Source of the DNA: Anoplopoma fimbria
Lineage: Eukaryota > Chordata > Actinopteri > Perciformes > Anoplopomatidae
Length of the DNA stretch: 64,000 bases
Reading direction: 5' to 3'
Assembly (NCBI RefSeq): GCF_027596085.1
Contig: NC_072472.1
Coordinates: 18,415,971-18,479,970 of the forward strand
Numbering within the stretch: the first letter of the stretch is position 1; each line of letters opens with the position of its first letter. The notes beneath the pieces were generated by a model. It did no database searches and had not been told where the DNA came from. It worked only from the letters and a program-made list of their open reading frames with translations. Positions 29,113 through 43,600 of this stretch are shown piece by piece. Both the position numbers and the translations under genes were made by a program.

Positions 29113-32100
29113 TTCTGTGGAGAACACATTAGTTAAAATGCTATTTAGAAAAGTCAGGCAGAATATATAACAGAATCATAATGAAACTGAAGTGGTTGAT
29201 AGGCGCTAAGGAGGGGGAAAAAAGGCCCTAAATACAGGATGACTCAATCTTACCAAGGAAGCAGGCCCTTCAAATCTGACGTATTTGCATGAGTGGCTTT
29301 CAAATATTACCTAGAATTCCCCTGCATATATAATCAATATCATGTTTTCTTAGTGTGTCATTTCCGGATCATGTTAGTACGCAGGTGTCACAATCTGGCA
29401 TGCCGAATAACCATGTAACACTTTATTTTTCCTCTGAATTTCTTTAAAATGATAAACTGCTTGAGTTGTAATCAAGAATTATTTCATATCGCATCATATC
29501 ACATGAATTTTATATGATTTAGAATAAGAACAGATTTTGCATTAAGCTGTAAACTATCATCAGTTTAGTTAGATTCAATGAGACATCAATTCCTGTAAGA
29601 TAAATTTGTTGTTTTTACAAATTAATTCTCAAAGGAATATATATGTAATCTGCTCCTAAAAAAGAAAAATACAAGCTATAAAATAATAAACTTCTATGAT
29701 ATTCATTCTGTTCTCCTGTTCTGGAGGAGCTTACCTTTGGATCTGTATTTTCCTTATCCAAAGCTGGAAAAATATCAGAGGAAGCAATCTGCATAACTGT
29801 ATTTTCAAGTGGAGCTGGTTGCTGGACGTTATCGTGTCTTTTGAGCTGGATGAGGGGAGAATGGGCTGACCACACATATTCCCTAACTCTAACTGAAACA
29901 TTCGTTGCACAGTCTGTGAATAAAGGCTTTCAGTGTACAGTGGGACAAAGATGGAAATGTACAATGGGGGCACCTTTACTGAACAGCCATTCACGGACGA
30001 GCAGAGAGTTCAAAGAACGTACTGGAAAGAGAGTGCACAATACTGTGTCAAGCACGGACCTGTGTGTCATTTTAGAGCTGAAATACAAGGCTCATTTCTT
30101 AGTGGAAGGAGGATGAATCACCATGTTTCAATTGTCATGTCACTTATGACTAAAGTATTAAGAAATGTCAGGAACTTTTTCATTTTTAATCAAGTTTTGG
30201 TTGTAATGGAGCAAAGAATATACCTTAAATCGACTCATAAATAGAAGCACAAGGGGTAACTTCAACCATCTTTTTTCTAATTCTCAGATTGAATTTGTAT
30301 TCATGGTTCGTGGTTTGTTTTTTTCTTTGGCTGCATTTAATTTAGGAGAAGAATTCAACACTTATTGAGGTGTGCCTTACTAAATTTGATATAGGCCTAC
30401 TGTTTTAGTTGTGTTTTAACCATATGATACACTGGACCTTCTGTCATGGTGCAAATTTCATATTGTTTGGCATTCATGCCCAAGTGTGTATTGTGTACAT
30501 TGTCTGGTGCTGCCAAGCAATCTGAGCCCCGGTGCTTTGTTGACTCCTGGGTACTTAGTTTTAAACAGCACACTTTACTGTGTTGAACCTACTTATTGTA
30601 TTCACGTAGGCTATTACTATTAGCTGAAAAGCTGAATAGGAGGGTTATAAGATATTTTTTTAGTTATTAAGATATTTTACAGAAAATAACAAATAAGAAA
30701 ATGAGAATGGGAGTTGTATCTTACCTGGGCCTACAGTGGTTAGCCGGACATACAATCATATGTGTCTCAGTTATCTGAGCCTGTAGGACAGACGTTTATG
30801 AAGGTCTTTGTATACTTTTCTTGTAACCAAGAAGCTCTGTACTTCTCTCTTTGCTGTGTACAAGGATGAAGGTGTTATCTGACCAGGACATCCTGTATTC
30901 CTAATATTGTCTACCTGCATCTAGTAACTCCAACAGCTTTTTATTGTTATTTCACAGTAATATATCACATGTTACCTTCTTTCAAATGATTAAATTAAAG
31001 TCCAATGTGTGAAACATCTTTGAGATGGGTGCAAAAACATCAGGATGCCACAATGCAGATATGATTCATCTCCAGTGTGGTCACATCAATGTCAACTCAT
31101 TCCATGGGTTGAGTAATCATCAATTATACAGTTTGATGATGCATCATATAACACAGCGAAGGACACATTTGCATTTGGTTGAAAGAAGACTGACAAATAA
31201 ATGCACATCTCTGCTCCATTTGTAGAAAGAATGCTGATAAGATATGGTTTGAGACACACAGAAAGTGTCAATTCCCATTTTCTACACACTCATTTTTCAC
31301 TTTTAACAAGTCAGCAGCCTTAGCATGTAAGCCAGAAGACATATTGAGGCAATAACCTAAATAAACATAGCATAAAAACATCAGAAACAACTTATGATCT
31401 ATCACACAGGTATCAATGTCTGCAGAAAATGCTCATATTAAACACAACGAGCATTGATGGAATACGAGTAGTTTATTCAATTTGCAGTCAATGAGTTGAC
31501 AGAATGTTTGTTTGTTTGGTCCACTGGGAGGCAATTCAACCAATTTATGGGTACTGTCGTATTCAGTCAGCCCCATCCCATGAATGAAAATAACTGCTGA
31601 GGATTATTTCTTGCTCCGTTTAAACTGGAAAACCTCACATTATGGGAAAGAACTAAGACCGAATGCTTGCAAAGCAGAACAAATCGCTTTCCAAATAATT
31701 ATCTTGTTTAAAAAAAACGACTGTGGTGTTACTGAAACACATTCATATCCAGACCACATGCGACAGTGGTCGACAAATCATGGTAACAAATGCCCCTCGC
31801 AGACTCAGCGGAAACCCATCTAGAGGGGTGTTTAAAAATCCAACTACAACAAACTAGTTCTGTGATATGAGAGCAACGACTCAGATAATGTTTTGTATAA
31901 ATATACTTCTGAATACATTTTAAGTTGACAGTATTTTTCTATTTATATATGTAAAATGAGCCACATACCCGCAAACACTAACTATTTTAACATACTAAAT
32001 TTAACACCCACCCCCCTAAATAGTACGCCAAATGGTTCAGCCCTCGAGGTTACCGGAAGTTGTTTCAGCTGCCATGTTTGGTTGCTTTGTTGTAGGCTTC

Positions 32101-32134
32101 TACAAGGTTTCCTACAGAATTAGTAAGTGTGGAA
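29113..32134. other. Connexin 5' intron/promoter region and VEZF1 upstream region
   Basis: A 3-kb AT-rich stretch between two divergent genes. The connexin 5' leader exon must lie here but could not be placed. No coding region, repeat array or RNA gene recognised. Confidence 0.5.
32053..32060 (+). promoter_or_regulatory. ETS-type site CCGGAAGT near VEZF1 start
   Basis: CCGGAAGT lies 75 bp before the VEZF1 ATG. This core is frequent in TATA-less housekeeping promoters. The transcription start was not determined. Confidence 0.35.
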
Positions 32135-32167
32135 ATGGAGCCGAGCTGGAGTACGTTTCTTTTTCAA
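32135..32167 (+). CDS. vezf1: VEZF1 coding exon 1 (MEPSWSTFLFQ)
   Basis: The exon carries 33 coding nt with ATG in good context (GAAATGG), ending CAA before donor GTAAGT in phase 0. It matches the short MEANWTAFLFQ start of mammalian VEZF1. A 6.1-kb intron follows. Confidence 0.9.
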
Positions 32168-35100
32168 GTAAGTTGACTCTCCGGGAGGGGGACTGGGATA
32201 GCTCGTAAAACAAACCTTTAAAAATGCAAGCGCCGGCTATCTGACCGGTAAAAGCAGCTTTTTGAACGAGTAACGCTAATGCCAAGATCAAGTAACCAAG
32301 CAAAACAATGGTATATGAATCCAGGCGTCCAGCTGTGAGGCTTGGGAATGACGCTAGAACAAAAAATCAATTCTCCTCAACGTGCGTTTGAAAAATGTGG
32401 CTTGTTTTTCCTATTGTACGAACACCTGGACCATTTGTGTTGAATAACTCGACAGCGTTTGAGGGTTTTTTTAAGTTTGTATGCCAAGTCGAAGCTAGCA
32501 AAACATGCGGGATGATTTGAAGTGAGCTGGAGACGCCACTGCACCGTTACAATCGAGACAGACCTGTTTTCTCTCTCTCTCTCTCCCTGTGACTGAGGGC
32601 TTTGATCGGGGATAATGAGATTTAATGCCGGCGAAGATTTTCGTCCAAACGCACATAATACCACAGATCACTTAAAGTGGTGCACGTCTGTAGACGTCGC
32701 TCTGAGGATACCAGTGGCTGAGATTTACCCACGACGACTCGCAAGTCCGTGGTGAACTTTCCGCTCGCCTCCGCCGGTTCGACAGTCACTAGCCAAGTTA
32801 GCTCGCGATGTGTCGGCTGCCCACATCAAACTCGCTGGCTAATTTAACGTTAGCTTAATTTGGGCGAGGCTGACGCAACGAGCCTTAAAAAACAATCTAA
32901 TGTAACACGATTTAATGAGCAGCGTTGAACAGCTCTCTTGTTTATTTACTAGCTATTTATTTTGTGCAAGACCGCGGAGGGAAGGAATTCAAAGTATGCA
33001 CACAGCAGCAGCTAACACGAGCAGAGAAGAAGAAGAAGAAGAAGAAGGGGCACATTTGAAATTAGCGACGACATTACGCAATGAACCAGTCAGTGTTCAG
33101 CCAGAAAGTGAATGCTGCTGTTCAGGCTGATAGCTGACACGGTTTACTGCTTTTACATGGTGGAATAAGATGTGTGGCTATTGTGCAATTACAATGAATG
33201 AAAGGGTTTTATTCCCACGACGTTGGAAAAACCGTAAGACCCAGAGTGTGCATGGAGAGGATAACGTCATATTTCAAATGGTGATGTTTTTGCCGCGCAT
33301 ATGATTGATTACTTAAAGCGGTCATTTTGGTCCGTTTTGTTAATTAAAAATTGAGCTCATTGTATATGGCCATTCTTCTGTCTCGTGTATTTTCCCGGTC
33401 TTTAGAGGGATATTTTTTGTTGTTGTTGTATTATCCATTAAGTTATGCCCTAGTGTGTTTTTAGTGGGTGTGACAAGCTCCTCATGGGAAGAGCCTCCTC
33501 AACGAGCTTTACAGCAGTTCAGCATCATTCACAAAAATAATATGAACTGTTCTTTTTTATTATTTTTATGGAAAACTATTAAATCTACAGTACCAGTCAA
33601 AAGTTTGGACACACCTTCTCATTCAACTACTTTTGAAGAATCTAAAATATAAAACATATTCTGGTTTGTTGAGCATTTTTTTGTTTACCACATAATTCCA
33701 TATGTGTTCCTTCATAGTTTGGATGTCTTCAATATTAATCTACAATGTAGAAAAAAATAAAGAAAAACCATTGAATGAGAAGGTGTGTCCAAACTTTTGA
33801 CTGGTACTGTACATCCTTAAAATGAAATGTTCAGGATAGAGTTGTTTTATTTTTCTGCAGTTTATGTATAGATTAAGTATAGATCCTTATTTTTTTGGTT
33901 GGTAACGTAATGTTTTTAAGTTCAGTGCAAGGCAACATTCATTTTATATTTTGCGAAAAACGTGTTCAACCTTAAGAGAAACATGTTTACTTTGCATCAC
34001 TTGCCATCTACTGTACTGATAAATTCATCAAGTAAATCTGTTATTACATATGTAATACTAAGAGTGAGCACTAACAGAATATGGCGGATAGGAGGCATAG
34101 ATAAATGTCCAAAAACTTGAAGGGTTCGTGTGTGCCATCATGACCAGGTTACTGAAGTCACAGGAGAAGCTAGAGTTGGGGCACAGGAAAGTGGCACAGG
34201 GAAGTTTTAACTATCATCAGTATGTCAGAGGATTTTTACATAATCCAAAATTAACAGTACTTATTCAGTGTTTTTATTTTAAAGTCTCATACTACATTTA
34301 GGAAAAGCAAGAGTGTGATTAATGCACTGTGGACTGCTTTTATCTTATTTGTAATTAAGTTAGATTGCGTATAGCAGCCTTCGGGATATGTGAGAGAAAA
34401 AAATTGTAGTGGGAGTAGTAGCGTTCTGCACCGCTGTCAGAGACTGATCACTTACTTACATTTTCTTTCTGATGAAAAGGGCAGATGGACGCTGGGGCTT
34501 GTTGTGTAGTGTCTGGCATGTAGCCAGAAGCCCTGCATGTATTATGCCCTGCACACTGTTACTCTGTCAATCTCATGTAAATCTGCGTGAAGTTATCATT
34601 TGGGCGCTTGAAGTAAGGAGGTAGATTCTCCATTCAAATACGATCAATTGACACATGCTTTGCAGTATTTTTAGTTTTTTAGTTTTACTCCACCATGTTA
34701 CTGTGTACAGAAAAGCATTTTATTAAAAAGTATAAATTAAAAGATGATGATTAACATATTTCTGTTTTATACTTTGTCAGGCGTCTTGTTGATCCATATT
34801 GTTGTGTAAATGAGCTTGAATAATATAAGTACAGCTGCCTCTCTTTTTTCTTTTTTTTCTTCGATTAATGCACAGTGCAATTTATTTAAAATCCAGTATT
34901 CGGACCAAAATATTGTATTAACTCTATTAAATAACAGAACTTCCTTAATTCAAACAGAAAATTAACTTCAACAGGTGCGACACATTAAACTGACAATGTA
35001 AAATTAATGACTCATCTTAAACTAATAATATTTCCTGTACAGGACACTGCAAAACATGTAAACAGAGTTTAAAAATAGCTGCGGTTATGCACCTTGCAGT

Positions 35101-36696
35101 TCGGAGCCATTTCGTTGATTTGTTGGTGTAGATCTGTTTATTAATACAGTAAACACTAGCTTACGTATATGCATGTGAAATTATATTTAAGATATTAGCA
35201 TTCAGCACAGTCTCTGTTTAATTTGATATCAGAAAGTGTTGCAATTATATTTGAAATTGAATTTATCATTTCTTCATTAGAGGCAGAACACATTCAAGTC
35301 AAGCTGGTCGATACATAACCACAAAGCTGCTATGGCTAACGTGACCGCGAACAATTGCCTTCTAAAAAAATCCATCCAACATGAAGCAATATTATCATAT
35401 ATTAGAAGTAATGTCTATGGCCATTATTCCAATATTTTATCCCGGTTTGTTCTTCACTAACCCTTGAGTCTTTAGTTTGCTAGAAGTTCAACTTTGTTCA
35501 TCAACTACTCGCTATCTGTTTGCCATTTGGTGCCAGGTAGGTAGCTAACAGTGGGTTTTATCAGAGCTTGTTTGCTTAAACAGGTCCATTACAAAAAACA
35601 GCCCCCTTTGAAGTTGCACAAAGTACTTTTATCCACAGTTTATATAAAATACATTAATAAAAGGAGCTTTAGCATCAGTCATAAACTTTAGGTTTAAGTC
35701 TTCGTGCCAGAGTAAAACCTTTTTTTGTAAACCTAATAAAAAAGATACTGCAATCTTTGTTAAATTGTTGCTTAACTTTGCAACTGGGACATATTTAATT
35801 TGTTTCATATATTATACTGCTCATTCGTGGTGTACACATTTTTTTCACAATAGATCTTTTTTAGACGTTTTGACATTGCTCAAGAACAAAACCGGGGCCC
35901 TGGAACAAGCTCATCTAAATGGAATGCAGTAGTTTTTTAATCAGTTAGCAGAAACGCCTGTTATTTTACTGCTTTGACGAGCCAAAATGTCTGCTTTGAA
36001 AAATGCATATTACCTTATTAGAATTGTAGTAATAACGCCTTTGGTCATTCTAAAGCTGAGAACGGTGTTAGTGACTATACCTGCGCTGCACAGATTCAAT
36101 GGGCGACTCTGGGATCCAAACATCACTGACTATTATACAAAAACTATTCGCCGAGTGTTCTCAACACTGTGTTTTTGGGTAACTGATCATTCTATTCTTT
36201 GACATACATAAGCTAAATCAGAGAGAACGACATCCTGGTTTTGGATAACAGATTTGAAGTATTTTTGTTAGAAGGATGACATGGTGAGTTGCTTAGAAAC
36301 AGCCTATATCATCCTCAGGTAAAAATAACTGATCAAAACCCCCTCCAAAACTTCTAGCAGAACTCAAAATACTTCTACTTGCAACCTAAAAACGTGAGCA
36401 AGCAAGGCAATGCATCCCAGCAGTATTCTTGTAGCTTTACAGGCTTTAAAATAATCCAGCAGGATTCCAAACATTACAAAAGTGATGTTTTGTAGTTAAC
36501 TTGTGTCAACTCAGCCATCTGGGTAGCAGCCAAAGGTTTCAGAAATCGGTAAACAAGTGAAGAACATCCTAGAACAAACTCATAAACTTGAAGAGAAGGC
36601 TCTACATGTGTATCAGAAAAAGACAAAAAAATAGATTTGTTTCCTGCAATTTGCGACCCCTTTATTCCTTTCACTTTTTATTCCTCAATTATTGTT

Positions 36697-36736
<40 letters not shown>

Positions 36737-38837
36737 CGGGAGGATTTCAGTAAGCAGCTGTAGAGTGTGACACAAAAGCTTGAAGAAAGACATAATCTGA
36801 CTCAGACCGTGAGCTCAATTCAAGTCTACAGTGGCCCGTGGAGCCATCAGGGCACTCCCTCCATTTTGATGTTATTTATGAGGGAGCAGCCCCAGTTGTC
36901 AGAGCGCATTTGTGTCAAAATGGTCAGAGCCGCATGAAGGCACAGCAGCTTACAGGCCCTGCACCTCTGTATAGAGGCGGGCTGTCTGCAGCGGCCATGT
37001 CTGCCGTTCACAAGCTTCACAAAGAGGGTTTCCCGGCTGGTATCTCCCCCCCACACCCCACCTCACCCAAACATAAAGCTCCCCCTCCGCGGCCCACCTG
37101 GTGTGCCAGCGGACGGGTTTTTTGCATTGGCACGATGATGACGACGACTAATCCTGGAAGGTGGCAAATGTGAGCAGGTGCTCGGACAAATGGATCGGTG
37201 GGCTTAGTGGCGTTCTCCGCGAGTTCCCAGGTCCCATTGGGTACGAGGGAACGGCGGCTAGTTTTGCCGAGCAGTGCGTGGATAAACAATGAACCCCGTC
37301 TCATGAATAGATGAGCTAAATCAATGAAGATGAGCATACAAAGATCCCCTGCTGAGGCATCACTGCTCAGATTTGTGTCTCTCACAATAGGCTGGATGAC
37401 ATAAGGAGGACACTGTGCGGTTCATTTTTCTTTTTTTCATTTCACTGCCGCCTCCGTTGCAACTCCTTTTTTTCTTGGCTGGCCTTCTGCGACGGATGAG
37501 TGAACCTCAAAGGGAAAGGTCAAGCATTTCACCTTGCCCTTTCTCGCTGGTGTTTCACGACAGTCGCCTTGAACGTGTCAGTTTACCAAAACAACAGCGT
37601 TTACTGTGATTTAATATTAATGTTTGACATGGAAAACAAAATGCTGTCTTTACAAGGTACGTTAGAAGTTTAGCAAGAACCATCAAGGAATAGGAGTTAT
37701 CGTTCACATATGTTCTTGCAGAATATTTGTTTACAACTCTGCATGCCAAAATGTAGATTTAGACTCTCTTCTAAACTTGATTAGAGCATAACTAATCTAA
37801 GCTGACAAACTCGGAGGAAAGCGGTTGTGCAACTTAGAGCCACGTTTTTATTTGTCTAGTTTAAGGGCCTGTATCTTTCTGTAAGGGGGTCTGGTTGTGC
37901 GTTTCACTCCTTTATTTCACCATGCCCTCTCACTGAGCTCCTTGGCTAGGCTAATGGCCTGCTCCTCCGAGCACTGGACTCTGCTTTGCCTCTAATTTGG
38001 TACGCTTGCTTGGCAGTCACATGCTCGGCACCATCATGATGGGATCATTTTTCATCCAGTATATTTGGATTCTTTTGCACCAGTGGCATGCTGCGTCAGC
38101 CTCATTAATGCCAGAGCCAGTGCCTGGTTTATGTTCTGTAACATCTTAGTAACCTTTGTTGTTTTCAAAGACTTGTTAAAGATGACTCCTTTCAACCCTC
38201 CACTTATTATTTATTATGTTAATTCTCATGCAGAATTGTGGGGTATTCCAACTGTTTTGTAACCACAATCCCCATCATTGATATCTCTGCATTTGTTTGT
38301 TTGTCTCATCAGCAGGCCAATGAAGCCCTCCACCACCAGCACCATGTGGCCCAGAACAGCCTTCTGCCACTTCTCAATGCAGGAGCCGAACAAATCGACC
38401 AAAAGCCCATCCTGCCCATCCACATGGACCACAAGCCCCCGACCAGTGCCGCGGATCTCCTCAAAGACAATGTGGCCAGCGGAGGAGGCGGGCGGCCGCC
38501 AGTGCCTGTGATAAAGAAGGAGCACAAGGGCAAGACGCCGTTTGTCTGCGGCTACTGCAACAAGGCCTTCCGCGACAGCTACCACCTGCGGCGCCACGAG
38601 TCCAGCCACACCGGCATCAAGATGGTGTCGCGGCCGAAGAAGACCGCCCAGACGGCCCCGACCATGGTTCCCATGATCTCGACCATGTCGCGGGAGAACA
38701 ACGGCCACCCTTCCTACATCTCCACGGTGGCGGGCATCCTCTCCACAGCGACCACCTCCGTTTCGTCGGGCGCAAGCATCATGACGTCAGCCGCGATGGG
38801 CAACGTGCAGCAGCACCAACACCAACACCAACAACAC

Positions 38838-38881
<44 letters not shown>

Positions 38882-40557
38882 CGTCCCGAAGAAACCCGCC
38901 AAGCCCGTCAAGAAGAACCACGGGTGTGAGATGTGCGGCAAGGCCTTTAGAGATGTCTACCACCTGAATCGCCACAAGCTGTCGCATTCGGACGAGAAGC
39001 CTTTTGAGTGCCCCATCTGCCAGCAACGCTTTAAGAGGAAGGACAGGATGACCTACCATGTTCGCTCTCACGACGGGGGAGTCCACAAGCCCTACGTATG
39101 CTCGGTGTGTGGGAAAGGCTTTTCCAGGTAAGGAACCCGTTCTTTAGCCTTGATTGTTGAAAATGTTTTCCTTTTTTGACAACCTTTACTGTTGTGTGTG
39201 TTACTCAAGTGAAAAAGGTAGTGTTTCTCAAATAGTAACATGGCCACCTGCATTATTTCTGTATGCAATGTTATACATTATGACAAGCAAACACCGGTAT
39301 TGGAATAAGACTGTACGCTTCTTATTCGTTTACGTTTTGTTTAAAAAATGTTTAATACTGATAAGCATTTTTCCAACAGCTCTCCAAAGCTATTCCTTCC
39401 AGAAATTGTACAGTATTTGAACCAGTACAAAATGTGGTAAAAAGGGTGAAATGAATTTATATCAAATGTGAAGCACGCTACTACTTCGTGTTGCCAGACA
39501 GACTTGTCATAGGGAGTCCGACCGGCGAACCCCGAGCAGTGCTGGCAACAGATTGCATGGGGAGATAACATTACCCGTTTCAAATGTCTTTGTACATTCC
39601 TCATATAGCTCCTGAGGTGTCGGAATATGTTGTTCTGTTCCCTCTTAGACTAGAAGCATACTGTTAAAACAAACACGTCACAGTTCATAAACAGGCATTT
39701 GAAGTAAACTTAAAGTGTCCTTAACTGAACTAATATGTTGGTGAATATCTAAGAAATCATTTCAACTTACTTATTTTTAAATGTAGACAAAACTGAAGTA
39801 ATTAAGTTTCATTCACTGCAGTTATCCAACTATTTTGGTAAACCTGCGTCTTTAGACAGGCACAGCGCAGCCTCGGACTCCAGTTAACGGAACAGGAAGT
39901 GGTCTCCAGCAGGAGGCCAGCTGGGCATTGTGTCCTTGTCGCTGCATTAGCCACTGGATTGTTTGGGATGTGTGTGAAGTGCAAGTGACGAGGCCTGTGG
40001 GTGTCTGTGCGTTATGCTCCGGCTGCGAAACTCTGCTCTATTTGATTCGAGGAGCTGTTTTTACAACAAGTTTATTCATGTGCTTTCAATCAAAAAGTAA
40101 GAAGGCTATTGTAAACAGGAAGTATGCCTCTGACATCTAATTTATTCTCATGTTAGTGGAGACGGATAGTCATTTCACCGTCTGACGGTTGCATTCCAGG
40201 GTCAAAGAGGAAAGTCTTAACTTGTCTCAATGGAAGTTAAAAATAACTTAATGATAAATGTTTTCTCCCCAACATACTTTCTTTGACTGTTTACTTGTCA
40301 GCCAAAAAATGTGCTTTTGCTGTGTTTTAATTTTTTGTTGTTTCTTGATCCACCAAAAGTTCACTGAACAGCGACCCATGTACTTGTTTGTGCCGGTTCT
40401 GTTTGGATTATTCAGTCGCGCCATGATTTCATAGAGAGGGATGATTATATGGCCACGTACTGTCAATGAAGGTTCCCACTGGCTGTGTTGTTTTTTTTTT
40501 TTTGTATTTATAAATGTGCAAAGCAGTTTAGATTTGTACGTGTATTCACACACGCAT

Positions 40558-40610
<53 letters not shown>

Positions 40611-43600
40611 ATTTCAGCCACATGTTTAAACAGTCTCACATGGGAGAGCACCAGTGGCAGATTACCGGGGGAGGGGGGAGGCGTCGCTTGTCACTTTGTG
40701 GTTCCCGCCAGCATGTCACAGACTCTCTTTCCCCTCGGAATTCAGTGAACCGTGCGCTAATGTTCAGGTCAAATTATTTAATGTGTAGTGAATAAATGTT
40801 CAGTTTAAGAGGGTCTCTTGTTGGCTTGATATTTTGATTTAACAACACACAATCAAGAAAATGTACTTTCTTTTAACATGCCAATATGTAAATCAGCATT
40901 GAGTCAGCAGATAATTTAACAGCAGAAGAGTTCTGTGCTGTAACACTCAACACAACTTCAACAAAAACATCAGCAGTGTACCCTGGCCAAGCTGTAACAT
41001 TAGCACGGCGCTGTGTAGGGCAGTTTCAGGCATGCCTCCAAACACAGTGACGTGGGGTCGGGATTCATCAGCATACTGGAAAGTGAGAATAGGGACTGAA
41101 TAACAGGGCGCTGAGTCACTGCCACTCAGCCACATATGCAGGCACGCACTGTCTGGAGACTGCTCTCCTTGTCAGCTGGACAAAAAAATAAAAGAAAGGA
41201 GCAGAGAGGTGATTCCGGTTCATAGCACCACTGAGGAGATTCAACTTGATTTCTTTCATTTGTATTTAAAAAAAAAATAAAAAAAAGTATCCAGCTGCAT
41301 GAAACTTTCCGGTTTTGGCTGCCAATGCTATGGTTCTTACTCACTCACATTATGGCTCTTCTAACATGATTCAGCTCAGAGCTTCACTGGAACTAACAAG
41401 CAGACAGAAGAGCATCAGTGCCAAGAAGAATTTGTGAATGCTTGAGTTTCACTGTAAAGGTCAAGAGGCACAGAGCTGTTTTCTAGCAACTGGTGATATG
41501 CAGTGAAGAGTAAATTATAATGTGGACCACTGCCGGCTTAACTTTCAGTTTAACAGCAATATTTGTATAAAGACTTTTTCATGACACCGTATTTAAAAAA
41601 AAAAAAAATTAATGTCATCTGTCATCTAGGAAGTAAACATCACCTGTCAGGGTTCTTTTTCAGCCATTTGTCATTTTAATGTGTATAAGGTATGTATTTT
41701 GTGGAAGAAGTAAACAAGTTTTAAGAGTTATCAAATTATGCAAAGTTCAGTGCTAAGGCAAGTAATATGGAAAAAAGTCTTTTTTATTTATTGACAATCT
41801 AAAAGGTCATTCAGGTCTAAGGTTGTTCATGTAAATGTAACCCCTCCTTTGCATTAATGAAGTTGAATTAACTTTGAGGACTACATGGTGTCCTGAATCC
41901 CCTAAAAGAAATATCAGCAATCCAGTCTAGGATTTTAGAAAACTACCAACCAAATGTCCTAATATTCCTGGAAGTAAAATCAAGGCTGCAGGAAAATAAA
42001 CAGAAGAAGTGCACTTTAATGCTATACTGTCAAAGTATCCAGAAATAAGTGGAAATGTGCAAATTTACAATCTCTGTGTGGTTCGTTTTTGAAACTAGGT
42101 CAAACTGATTCATGCACGATTGATCACGGAGAATTAAACGCCGTTGACTGGAGTTTTAGGGATTTTTTTTTTTGGTGCCCATCCCCTCATTATCAGAGCA
42201 AACAGAGCACATCCATAAGCTTCCGCTCTTCTGCACTCGCACGTATGGAAAAGTTGTGGCTTTTCACTTGCTTGTGCAATTGTGGTGCTCATTAACAGTT
42301 AATTATATAAACTTGTATAAGTCTTTAAAGGACCTATACTTTTGTATCTCTGGTCAAATCACAAGTAAAGTTATTGAAATGACCCCAAAAAACTATAGTC
42401 ACTTAACTGCTCTACTGTTTATGACTTCTGGAGTAATCAGAAAGGACAGCATTGTTATCACACTAATGAGGCATCTGTAGCAGACAACATGGTATCGTCT
42501 TAGAAATGAGGGTTGCTTTCTTACGTAGCAAATTGTTTTTTAGTTCAAAGAAATCACTATTAACATTCAAATTTCCACATGAATCAATAATATCCAAGAA
42601 TCTGAATTGAAACCTTTTAACTCTACATTCTGTCATTAAGAGAGTATGGAATCAAAACACCATGCTGAGTTACTCATCTACAGCTCATGGAGCTCATTGA
42701 ATCTCTTTTAAAGGTTAAATGTGTTGTTTTTTAAATCTTTTTATTATTTCATCTAGGCCGGACCACTTGAGCTGCCATGTGAAGCATGTGCATTCCTCCG
42801 AAAGACCTTTCAAGTGTCAAGTAACGGTAAGAGTCATTTTCGTCCAGTTCTAGATGATTATTTATGTTGTTGAGGTACTCCGCTAACCTTTGACCCCCCC
42901 GTCTGCTCCGTCTGCTTTGCGACCTCAGGCCTGTACCTCCGCTTTCGCCACCAAAGACCGACTGCGTTCCCACATGATCCGGCACGAAGGCAAGGTCACC
43001 TGCAGCATCTGCGGGAAGATGCTCAGTGCGGCCTACATCACCAGCCACTTGAAGACTCACGGACAGACCAACTTTAACTCCTGTAACAAAGGTAGGTCCC
43101 GGCTTTAAGAAACACGCACCCCTAACACAACAACAGTAAGGTGTTCAGCAGTTAAAGAGAGAAATCTTTCAAAATCAAAAATAATCATTAATCATTTGTA
43201 TCATAAACATTCAAGTCTCATGCTCCACTTTCTGTCTTAGTATTTACTATCTTCTCCAACACTAACATTTTAGCAGTGTGGAATCTTTTCTAATTTAAAG
43301 CCATCGCCCTCCTATTACACTGCTGGTTACAATACAATTTTAATTTTTTTTTTTTTTAGCTATCGTTTTATCTCCATACAAGCAATAAGGGGTGGAGGAG
43401 AAGGACAAAATCTAATATCAAAATTTTTTTACTTTACTGAATTGTGACAATATTGTTGGGTTGACCATTGGTGCTACACAATGAGATTTTTGATAAATAA
43501 TCATCAATAATGTGGATAGAATGACTTAGTGGTTAAAGGCAATATAAAAACAGTCTGGTAAGTTCAGAAAATAACATCTCTTTGCTGTAATGCAAACTTT

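Noticed and set aside
29113..29127. Earlier in-frame ATG giving MFSTEMGDW for the connexin
   Set aside because: It lies inside the splice acceptor TTCTCCACAG; the family start is MGDW.
40248..40795. Overlapping ORFs around 40.5 kb
   Set aside because: Driven by the CA repeat; no other coding sign.
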